From the NCBI GenBank assembly GCA_902795665.1, contig CADBMA010000070.1, positions 1-24,135 on the forward strand: 24,135 nt of DNA. The letters are read 5' to 3'. The notes under the pieces were generated by a model. That model worked only from the letters and a program-made list of their open reading frames with translations. It searched no databases and was not told the DNA's origin. Position numbers and translations under genes: made by a program. Below, piece by piece: positions 15,107 through 21,915 of this stretch. The first letter of the stretch is position 1, and every line of letters begins with the position of its first letter. Source of the DNA: an uncultured Rhodospirillales bacterium (GTDB lineage Bacteria > Pseudomonadota > Alphaproteobacteria > RF32 > CAG-239).

Positions 15107-16351
15107 ATGGATGATGACGATTTTTTCGGCGACGTAACCCCAAAAGGTGCTACTGACGAATATAAAGAAGACGCCAACATGGATTGGAAAAAAAGCGGCA
15201 TTGATAAAAACGAGCGTTTGACATTAAAAGTCAACGTCAAAGAAGCCAATATGTACAACGCTGAAAAAAAACGCGACATAAAATCCAAAAACAAACTAAA
15301 AGCTCCCGCCCCCAAAGGATTTACCAAAATCAGTAAAAAAATCCGTGACGCCTACGACGACGAAGAGGATGATGATGAATATATTTTGGTTCCGGTTTTT
15401 ATGGATAAAGAAACTTCCTCCCTTGAAAAAGCCTTAACCCCTGAAGAGCGGAAAATTCTTGAACGTATGGAAAATCCGCACAACCGCAATATCAACTTGC
15501 ATCAGTCCGTAGAACGCGATATGCAAGCAAAGCAGGCTGAACAAATTGTTCAAAACCTTGGCAAAAATGTGGATAAAAAAATTATTGCAGAACAACAACG
15601 CAAATCAGATACCATTGACGCTCAAAACTTAGCTAAAGCCATTTTGCAAGAAATTGCCAAACAAGAACGCAGCAAAACATCTGAAAATAACATCGATTCA
15701 TTCAAAGAAGAAAATCCTGCCAAACCCTCCAAAGAAAAGCCAAAGATTAAAAATGCCGAAGAAAAAGACAATCGTCAGGCTTTAATTGATGACGCAGAAA
15801 AAGACAAGCAATCGGTTCAAAAAAATATCGAAAAACAAAAACAAGAAAAAGAAGAAGTTGTGGCTGTTACCAAAGAAAAAGTTTTGGATAATCAACAAAC
15901 ACCACCTGCTGAAAAAACTTCACCGACAGAAGAAAAAACTACTGAGCAAAATCAGAGCGAAACCTCCAAAAAGACTGATGACCAAACTCGCCCCGACAAA
16001 CATCGGGAAGATCTTAGTCGCGAAGAAGAAAAACATCCGCAGCAGCAAAAACAGCAACAAAAACCCAAAGAAGAAAGAATGCCTTCTGATGATAAATCTA
16101 TAATCACTAAAGAAAAATCGGAAGAAAAACGTCGTAAACAACGTCTGCAAGAAAAAATTGCTGCAAAAGAAAAACAGGATGAAGAAAAACGAGCTCGTGA
16201 AATCATTCTTGAAAAAAGCGGACGCGCCACAAAAGAGCATGAGGCTCAAAAATTCGCTGAAGAACAACAGCGGATTAAAGAAAATCAGCTCAACGAGCAA
16301 AAACAAAACCAAAATATCATACAACACCAAAATGCCGGCCGCAGCCGCTGA
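15107..16351 (+). CDS. Lys/Glu/Gln-rich, probably disordered or coiled-coil protein of unknown function
   Basis: A 414-residue protein with no signal peptide, membrane segment or recognised enzyme motif. It begins with an acidic cluster (MDDDDFFGDV) and has a second acidic run at about residues 84-92 (DDEEDDDEY). A short part that looks more ordered (YILVPVFMDKETSSLEKALT and ERKILERMENP) lies at about 92-125. From about residue 140 to the end it is almost entirely Lys, Glu, Gln and Asn with long helical repeats, ending in NAGRSR. AGGAATATAA upstream of the ATG at 15107 is a good ribosome site. The gene lies in the same direction as the PAS protein and accA. The bias looks like a scaffold or a nucleic-acid or protein-binding tail; I assign no function. 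Long frames on the opposite strand are artefacts of the base bias. Confidence 0.72.
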   Translation: MDDDDFFGDVTPKGATDEYKEDANMDWKKSGIDKNERLTLKVNVKEANMYNAEKKRDIKSKNKLKAPAPKGFTKISKKIRDAYDDEEDDDEYILVPVFMDKETSSLEKALTPEERKILERMENPHNRNINLHQSVERDMQAKQAEQIVQNLGKNVDKKIIAEQQRKSDTIDAQNLAKAILQEIAKQERSKTSENNIDSFKEENPAKPSKEKPKIKNAEEKDNRQALIDDAEKDKQSVQKNIEKQKQEKEEVVAVTKEKVLDNQQTPPAEKTSPTEEKTTEQNQSETSKKTDDQTRPDKHREDLSREEEKHPQQQKQQQKPKEERMPSDDKSIITKEKSEEKRRKQRLQEKIAAKEKQDEEKRAREIILEKSGRATKEHEAQKFAEEQQRIKENQLNEQKQNQNIIQHQNAGRSR

Positions 16352-16407
16352 AAACACATTTAAGATAAACAACACTCACAATTTGCTATAAAAACAGGGT
16401 AAAATCA

Positions 16408-17400
16408 ATGAACAACAACACAAAAACCGTTTTGGACTTTGAAAAGAAAATTATAGAGATTGAAGAACGAATTAAAAATGTCACCGCTCTTGCTAAAGAC
16501 AGTGATGTCAATATTGACAAAGAGCTCAATCGTTTGCAATTAAAGCTGGAACGACAAATTCAGCAATCTTATGCCAACCTTACCCCGTGGCAAAAGGTTC
16601 AGATTGCGCGCCACCCCAACCGCCCACAATGCCTTGATTATATTAAAGCTTTGATTGAAGATTTTATTCCCCTGAGTGGTGATCGTGCTTTTGCTGATGA
16701 TGCAACAATGATCGGCGGTATCGGAAAATATCACGGCATTTCGGTTGTGGTCATTGGTCAAGAAAAAGGTGTTGATCTTGAAACCCGTGTCAAATATAAC
16801 TTTGGTATGGCCAAACCAGAAGGATATCGCAAAGCTAAAAGATTGATGGATTTGGCTGATCGTTTCAATATGCCGGTCATTTGTTTTGTTGACACTGATG
16901 GCGCTTATCCCGGAATTGAATCTGAGGCCCGTGGACAAGCCGAAGCCATCGCTTCATCAATTCAAAAGTGTTTGCAAATACACGTTCCTCTTATATCAAT
17001 AATAATCGGCATGGGTGGTTCCGGAGGAGCAATTGCCATCGCAACCGCCAATCGAATATTAATGCTTGAAAACTCAATTTATTCCGTTATTTCTCCAGAG
17101 GGCTGCGCTTCCATTTTGTGGAGATCCGCCGACAAAGCCAAAGAAGCCGCCGAAGCCCTAAAACTTACCGCTCAAGACTTAAAACAGCTCGGTGTCATTG
17201 ATGAAATTATCGCCGAACCCACGGGCGGTGCACATCGAGACGTTTTGACCACAATTGAAAATGTTGACAAAACAATCTACCGCAATCTGACAGAACTGCT
17301 GTCTCAAAGCCGAGAAGAGCTGAAAAAACAGCGCAACGAAAAAATTTACGCAATGGGGCGCAACATTGCTATCGACACAACCGCAAAGGACAACAAATAA
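16408..17400 (+). CDS. accA: Acetyl-CoA carboxylase carboxyltransferase, alpha subunit
   Basis: A 330-residue protein, normal for AccA. The N-terminal helical part is followed by the crotonase-fold carboxyltransferase domain, with TPWQKVQIARHPNRPQ, the GDRAFADD segment, GYRKAKRLMDLADRFNMPVI, CFVDTDGAYPGIESEARGQA and IGMGGSGGAIAIA. Together with AccD (19361-20320) it transfers carboxyl from biotin to acetyl-CoA, giving malonyl-CoA for fatty-acid synthesis. Both carboxyltransferase subunits are in this window, separated by rmuC, ihfB and lapA. The stop codon overlaps the rmuC start (TAATG), indicating coupled translation. ACAGGG serves as a weak ribosome site. Confidence 0.97.
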   Translation: MNNNTKTVLDFEKKIIEIEERIKNVTALAKDSDVNIDKELNRLQLKLERQIQQSYANLTPWQKVQIARHPNRPQCLDYIKALIEDFIPLSGDRAFADDATMIGGIGKYHGISVVVIGQEKGVDLETRVKYNFGMAKPEGYRKAKRLMDLADRFNMPVICFVDTDGAYPGIESEARGQAEAIASSIQKCLQIHVPLISIIIGMGGSGGAIAIATANRILMLENSIYSVISPEGCASILWRSADKAKEAAEALKLTAQDLKQLGVIDEIIAEPTGGAHRDVLTTIENVDKTIYRNLTELLSQSREELKKQRNEKIYAMGRNIAIDTTAKDNK

Positions 17401-18515
17401 TGCTGCTGTCTTTTAATGAAATAGCGTTGATTGCCATAATCGTTCTGCTTTTCTTTTTAGGTATATTTGTATTGATAATGCAAATTCGCGGCAGCCATGT
17501 CCGTGATATCATCATCCAACATCAAGCCGAGCTCAGCGGTCGCTTGTCGCAAATATCCGAACACAGCTCTCAAGAGCAAAACAAAATATCACAAGCTATC
17601 GCCGAGCAAAAGTTATCATTATTAAAAATAATTGATGAAAAATTGTTGCAGGTAACTCAAAACGTTGGCGCAGGAATTCAACAATCAACCGCCAAAACCA
17701 CTGAAACCCTTACAGCCCTGCGTGAGCGATTGGCAAAAATTGATGCCGCCCAGCAAAAAATATCATCTTTATCTGAGCAGGTCGTATCATTACAAGAAAT
17801 TTTATCCAACAAACAAACCCGTGGAGCTTTTGGTGAAATTCAGCTGCGCGACTTAGTTACCTCTATTTTGCCGCCTTCGGTCTATGACTTTCAGGTTGTT
17901 CTCTCCAATCAAAAACGAGCCGATTGTGTTTTAAAACTTCCAAATCCTCCCGGAACTATTGTTATTGATTCCAAATTTCCGTTGGAAAGCTATCAGGCAT
18001 TGCAAAACGCATCTTCTGATCGCGAAAGAGTTGAGGCTGAGCGTTTTTTCAAAGCCTCAGTGCTTAAACATATTGAAGACATTTCCGAAAAATACATAAT
18101 TTCCGGAGAAACCGCTGAATCAGCTTTAATGTTCTTGCCGGCAGAAAGCGTTTATGCAGAGCTGCACGCTCGTTTTGTTGATGTTGTTGAAGCGTCATAC
18201 CGCGCAAAGGTGTGGATTGTATCTCCTACCACACTCATGGCCACATTAAATACCGTCCGCGCTATTCTAAAAGACGCTCATATGCGAGAACAAGCAGGGG
18301 TAATCCAAAAAGAAGTCGGATATTTGGTTGAGGATATAGGGCGATTGGACGAAAGGGTCGATAATTTAGCAAAACACTTTGACCAAGCAAGCCGTGATAT
18401 AGGAGAAATTAAAATATCATCTTCCAAAATCGCTCGCCGCATTGATAAAATAGAAGAAATAGAGTTTGGCGGAAACGAACATTTGTCTCTGTTGCAACAA
18501 AAAAATGCCGGATAA
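17400..18515 (+). CDS. rmuC: DNA recombination protein RmuC
   Basis: A 371-residue protein. One N-terminal membrane helix (about residues 7-28, IALIAIIVLLFFLGIFVLIM) is followed by a coiled coil to about 135. The RmuC domain then has TRGAFGEIQLRDLVTSILPP, the nuclease-like core KRADCVLKLP...IVIDSKFPLESYQAL, and VWIVSPTTLMATLNTVRAIL. The Asp and DSK residues match the PD-(D/E)XK-like core proposed for RmuC. The family limits inversion and recombination at short repeats; its biochemistry is poorly defined. It starts in the accA stop codon. Confidence 0.94.
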   Translation: MLLSFNEIALIAIIVLLFFLGIFVLIMQIRGSHVRDIIIQHQAELSGRLSQISEHSSQEQNKISQAIAEQKLSLLKIIDEKLLQVTQNVGAGIQQSTAKTTETLTALRERLAKIDAAQQKISSLSEQVVSLQEILSNKQTRGAFGEIQLRDLVTSILPPSVYDFQVVLSNQKRADCVLKLPNPPGTIVIDSKFPLESYQALQNASSDRERVEAERFFKASVLKHIEDISEKYIISGETAESALMFLPAESVYAELHARFVDVVEASYRAKVWIVSPTTLMATLNTVRAILKDAHMREQAGVIQKEVGYLVEDIGRLDERVDNLAKHFDQASRDIGEIKISSSKIARRIDKIEEIEFGGNEHLSLLQQKNAG

Positions 18516-18518
18516 TTT

Positions 18519-18562
18519 GCGTTTTTTAAAATAGAACTATTGATTTTTCAAATAAAAAACGC
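18519..18562. repeat. Inverted repeat between rmuC and ihfB
   Basis: GCGTTTTTT (18519-18527) and AAAAAACGC (18554-18562) are exact 9-bp arms around a 26-base AT-rich loop. There is no T-run after the second arm, so it is not a standard terminator. It may be an operator, possibly for IHF or another nucleoid protein, or a weak mRNA structure. Confidence 0.4.
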
Positions 18563-18611
18563 TAACTTAACTAAAAAATAACAATGTATAAAATAGTAAA
18601 GGATTAAAAAA

Positions 18612-18890
18612 GTGACTAAATCAGAATTAATTGAAAAAATTGCAGCCAAAAACCCCAACTTAACCGTTAAAGATATTGAAAAAATCGTTAATGTTATTTT
18701 GGCAAATATCATCAAAGCTATGGCTGCCGGCGAACGTGTTGAATTTAGAGGTTTTGGAGCTTTTTCCGTTCATCGCCGCGATGCTCGTACTGCCAAAAAT
18801 CCTCGCACTGGCGCATCTTTGGAAATCGGTGATCGAAATATTCCGCATTTCAAAGCCGGTAAGCATTTATACGAAATGCTCAATAAATAA
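18612..18890 (+). CDS. ihfB: Integration host factor beta-type / HU-family DNA-binding protein
   Basis: A 92-residue DNABII protein. The start is GTG at 18612, as no ATG fits the conserved N-terminus TKSELIEKIA. The helical dimer core is followed by RVEFRGFGAFSVHRR and the beta-arm KNPRTGASLEI, whose Pro intercalates into and bends DNA. The tail FKAGKHLYEMLNK is typical. Length, sequence and the following lapA-like gene agree with ihfB rather than hupB. IHF is a heterodimer; no alpha subunit gene is in the window. The upstream 96-base gap holds the inverted repeat at 18519-18562 and a possible TATAAA at 18587-18592. Confidence 0.92.
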   Translation: MTKSELIEKIAAKNPNLTVKDIEKIVNVILANIIKAMAAGERVEFRGFGAFSVHRRDARTAKNPRTGASLEIGDRNIPHFKAGKHLYEMLNK

Positions 18891-18913
18891 TTTTTTATAG
18901 AAAGGCACAGGTT

Positions 18914-19342
18914 ATGAGTTTTCTTAGATTTATTATCGGAGTTTCTTTAATTGTCGCAATTTCCGTGGTTGCTTTTATGAATAACGATATGGTGTCCATT
19001 AACCTGTGGCCTTTCTATATTACCATTACCGCATCATTAAGTGTTGTTATCGTTGTTTTGGTTTTGTTTGGTTATATTATCGGCAAAATTGATTCGTGGT
19101 TGGCTTATTCTCCTTTACGCACAGCTTTGCGCAGCCAACGCCGCCAAAACAAAAAATTGAACGCCGAGCAACAAAAACTGGTTGAAAAGGTAGAAGGGTT
19201 AAAAGAAAACCTCGAAAATATTAAAACTGCAGATTCTGCCTTTCACCATTCTGACAAACCGTCTTCCGGCAGCAAAATAAAACAAAAAATATCCGGCTTA
19301 TTCAAACGCCGTCCACAGCAAGATGATTTTTGGTGCCTCTAA
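18914..19342 (+). CDS. LapA-domain (DUF1049) inner-membrane protein
   Basis: A 142-residue protein with two N-terminal membrane helices (about residues 4-22 and 35-60). They are separated by FMNNDMVSINLWPF, the conserved N-x-x-x-V-x-x-N-x-W/P pattern of LapA-like proteins. The cytoplasmic C-terminal half is a basic coiled coil (RRQNKKLNAEQQKLVEKVEG) with a polar tail. In E. coli LapA/YciS takes part in lipopolysaccharide assembly control with LapB; no lapB is seen here. Position directly after ihfB is a common alphaproteobacterial arrangement. AGAAAGG precedes the start. The specific role is inferred from family and context. Confidence 0.85.
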   Translation: MSFLRFIIGVSLIVAISVVAFMNNDMVSINLWPFYITITASLSVVIVVLVLFGYIIGKIDSWLAYSPLRTALRSQRRQNKKLNAEQQKLVEKVEGLKENLENIKTADSAFHHSDKPSSGSKIKQKISGLFKRRPQQDDFWCL

Positions 19343-19360
19343 AATTAAGGAGCAAACCAC

Positions 19361-20320
19361 ATGAACTGGTTATCTGATTTTGTGCGCCCCAAAATAAAAA
19401 AAACCGCGCAGAAAGAAATTGCCGACGACTTGTGGCTAAAATGCCCCAATTGCGGCAAACTTCTTTTTAGCAAAGAACTAAAAAAAATATGGTACGTTTG
19501 CCCTGAATGTGATCATCACTTGCGGCTTTTTTTAGATAAACGCCTAAAGATGCTGTTTGACGGAGGGGTTTATTCTGATATTAACCTTCCTCAAACAAAC
19601 GACGATCCGTTGAAATTCAAAGACAGCAAACGCTATACTGATCGCCTTCGCAGCTACCGCGCCAGTACCGGCAGTCACGATGCCATAAAGGTTGCCAAAG
19701 GCTCCATCGGCGGCACTAAATGTGTTGTTGCTGCACTTGATTTTACATTTATGGGCGGCTCTATGGGAATGGCTGTCGGCGAAGGAATTGTCAAGGCTGC
19801 CGACGTTGCTGTTAAAAACAAAATTCCCCTGATTACAATCTCCAGCTCCGGCGGAGCCCGTATGCAAGAAGGAATTTTGTCACTTATGCAAATGGCTCGT
19901 ACCACCGCCGCCGTAACGCAGCTTAAAGAAAATAACCTGCCTTTTATCTCTGTTCTGACAGATCCCACCACCGGAGGCGTTTCGGCATCTTTTGCCATGC
20001 TTGGTGACATCAATATTGCAGAACAGGGATGTCTTATTGGTTTTGCCGGTCCTCGCGTAATTGAGCAAACCATCCGCGAAAAACTTCCTGATGGCTTTCA
20101 AAAGGCTGAATATTTGCGCGAACACGGAATGGTTGATATTGTTGTTCATCGCTCTCAAATGAAAAATACTTTATCGAAAGTGCTGCAGATATTGAGCCAG
20201 CCCAACACCAGGCCTATAAAAAATAAAACTACTGAAAATAAAACTGATAAAACTGATAAAAAAGCTAAAAGTGCATACTCAAAAATTGATTTTGCCAGTC
20301 GCATCAGCGGTTCAGACTAA
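19361..20320 (+). CDS. accD: Acetyl-CoA carboxylase carboxyltransferase, beta subunit
   Basis: A 319-residue protein. The N-terminal four-Cys zinc ribbon is present, with C28 and C31 in CPNCGK and C47 and C50 in CPECDHH. The carboxyltransferase core has FTFMGGSMGMAVGEGIVKA, SSSGGARMQEGILSLMQMA, and FAGPRVIEQTIREKLPDGFQ. It partners AccA (16408-17400) in making malonyl-CoA. A strong AAGGAG site lies upstream. After about residue 285 the tail is Lys/Thr-rich and variable (KNKTTENKTDKTDKKAKSAY), a low-complexity extension outside the catalytic fold. Many alphaproteobacteria have trp genes before accD and folC after it; neither is here. Confidence 0.97.
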   Translation: MNWLSDFVRPKIKKTAQKEIADDLWLKCPNCGKLLFSKELKKIWYVCPECDHHLRLFLDKRLKMLFDGGVYSDINLPQTNDDPLKFKDSKRYTDRLRSYRASTGSHDAIKVAKGSIGGTKCVVAALDFTFMGGSMGMAVGEGIVKAADVAVKNKIPLITISSSGGARMQEGILSLMQMARTTAAVTQLKENNLPFISVLTDPTTGGVSASFAMLGDINIAEQGCLIGFAGPRVIEQTIREKLPDGFQKAEYLREHGMVDIVVHRSQMKNTLSKVLQILSQPNTRPIKNKTTENKTDKTDKKAKSAYSKIDFASRISGSD

Positions 20321-20332
20321 AGGAGAAGGATT

Positions 20333-21817
20333 ATGCTTTCATTAAAACATATTCCAATTCGTTCATTAAACGAAAATATTGCGTATATCAACAAAGATTG
20401 CTCAATCTATAAAGTTGACAATATAAATTCACTAACGCGCGTAGAAATTCACGGCGGCCAACACCCTATATTTGCTTTTTTGCAAATTGTTGACGGCAAC
20501 AAGATTGTCCGCCCTGACGAGCTTGGACTAAATACAGAAGCTTTTAAGCAGATTGGCCTTCCAGAAAACTCCAAAATAACCCTGACTCTCACGCCGTCAG
20601 CACAAAGCTTAAGTGCTGTCAAACGCAAAATATCCGGCAATATTTTAAGCGCTAAAGACTATGCTTCAATCATCACCGATATTACTGAACGCCGCTATTC
20701 CAACATGGATATTGCATCGTTTTTGGTAGCTATGGGCTCTTTTATAACTCCTGGAGAGGTCCTTGATTTAACCGAAGCTCTGCGCGGAGATAAAAGTTTG
20801 GATTGGGGAACAGAAGAGATTGTCACCGACTATCACTGCCTTGACGATATCCCCGGTAATAAAGTTGATTTAATTATTGCCGCAATTGTTGCCGCCTATG
20901 GCTTGCCAATGCCTAAAATTATTTCTGACGCATCTCCGACAGGAAACGGCGTGCTTGATACAATGCGCATTTTTGCCAACGTTGATATTGACGCACGCAA
21001 CCTCAAAAAACAAATTTTAGAACGCCGCGCCGCAATTATCAGCTCCAACAAAATTGAAATATGTGAAGCAGACAAAATTATTTCTATGGTTGAAAAGCAA
21101 AACGGTTTAACAACTTTGGAGCGCAGTGTTGCTTCTTTGTTAGCAAACAAAATGGCCGCAGGAATTACCCATTTATTGATTGACATTCCGGTTGGAATTC
21201 GCGCCAAAATCAAAACATCTTCTGAGGCTATGCGCCTACGCAAGCTGATTGAATATGTCGGCGACATGATTGGACTTCATATTGACATTGCTATAACCGA
21301 CGGCGCAGAACCCATTGGTTATGGTGTTGGCGCCGCTTTAGAAGCACGAGATATAATGAAAGTTCTTAAAAACAAAGAAGACGCCCCTGACGATTTAAAA
21401 GAAAAAGCTATGTTTTTGGCAGGAAGAATTTTAGAGTTTGACCCCAAGCTTCGCGGCGGACAAGGATATCTGGTTGCCAAAGAAATGCTAAAAAGTGGTA
21501 AAGCTTTTGACAGTTTTGAAATGATTACCAAAATGCAGGGCAAAAAAGAAACTTCTCAGCTTGGACACCTCACCCGCGATATCGTCGCTGACAAAAACGG
21601 TACTGTTTCACATATTAACACCGCATTAATAAGCCGCATTGCAGCACTATCCGGAGCCGGTCAATATGCCGGAGCAGGAATTGATATATTCCGCAAAACC
21701 GGAGATGTTGTCGCCAGTGGGGACATATTGTACCGCATTTACTCATGCAATCAAAACGATTTTGCTTTTGTATCTTCAGTAATTGAGAGCGGTAAAACCG
21801 GTTTTAGTATCGAATAA
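20333..21817 (+). CDS. Divergent thymidine/AMP phosphorylase family protein with altered active-site motifs
   Basis: A 494-residue protein. An N-terminal domain of about 90 residues precedes a nucleoside-phosphorylase fold, as in archaeal AMP phosphorylases and the long bacterial DeoA-like branch. Family landmarks are visible: DIASFLVAM, IPGNKVDLIIAAIVAAYGLPMPK, ASLLANKMAAGITHLLIDIPVG, and the Gly-rich LRGGQGYL. Two substrate/phosphate motifs differ from the family. DKHSxGG/DKHCIGG reads DYHCLDD at 166-172 (Lys to Tyr, Gly-Gly to Asp-Asp), and SRAIT...GTADTME reads SDASPTGNGVLDTMR at 198-212. Phosphorolysis may therefore be lost, or the substrate changed. AAGGAGAAGG is a strong ribosome site, 12 bases after accD, and the frame is intact, so the protein is likely made. 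Confidence 0.85.
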   Translation: MLSLKHIPIRSLNENIAYINKDCSIYKVDNINSLTRVEIHGGQHPIFAFLQIVDGNKIVRPDELGLNTEAFKQIGLPENSKITLTLTPSAQSLSAVKRKISGNILSAKDYASIITDITERRYSNMDIASFLVAMGSFITPGEVLDLTEALRGDKSLDWGTEEIVTDYHCLDDIPGNKVDLIIAAIVAAYGLPMPKIISDASPTGNGVLDTMRIFANVDIDARNLKKQILERRAAIISSNKIEICEADKIISMVEKQNGLTTLERSVASLLANKMAAGITHLLIDIPVGIRAKIKTSSEAMRLRKLIEYVGDMIGLHIDIAITDGAEPIGYGVGAALEARDIMKVLKNKEDAPDDLKEKAMFLAGRILEFDPKLRGGQGYLVAKEMLKSGKAFDSFEMITKMQGKKETSQLGHLTRDIVADKNGTVSHINTALISRIAALSGAGQYAGAGIDIFRKTGDVVASGDILYRIYSCNQNDFAFVSSVIESGKTGFSIE

Positions 21818-21839
21818 CAAATAATTTTTCAAAAAAATT

Positions 21840-21867
21840 GCCGTTGCTCTTGCATCGGCTTTTTTTT
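21840..21867 (+). terminator. Rho-independent terminator after the phosphorylase gene
   Basis: GCCGTTGC (21840-21847) and GCATCGGC (21852-21859) form an 8-bp stem with one T-T mismatch and a TCTT loop, followed by eight T residues. It closes the unit that ends with the phosphorylase gene. Confidence 0.8.
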
Positions 21868-21877
21868 GTTCCTATAT
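21849..21877 (+). promoter_or_regulatory. dnaK: Heat-shock (RpoH)-like promoter of dnaK
   Basis: CTTGCA (21849-21854) and CTATAT (21872-21877) are separated by 17 bases. They resemble the alphaproteobacterial RpoH pattern CTTG, about 17 bases, CYTAT, and lie 39 bases before the dnaK start. The -35 element is within the loop and 3' stem of the preceding terminator, so the two signals share bases. I saw no good sigma-70 promoter in the gap. Confidence 0.55.
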
Positions 21878-21915
21878 AACAAAATAGAAAAATTAACGAA
21901 AAGAGGATTTATAAA

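Noticed and set aside
15920..16375. Long minus-strand open frames opposite the Lys/Glu-rich gene, rich in Phe and Leu
   Set aside because: They mirror the A-rich Lys/Glu/Gln codons on the plus strand. No ribosome site or family motif supports them.
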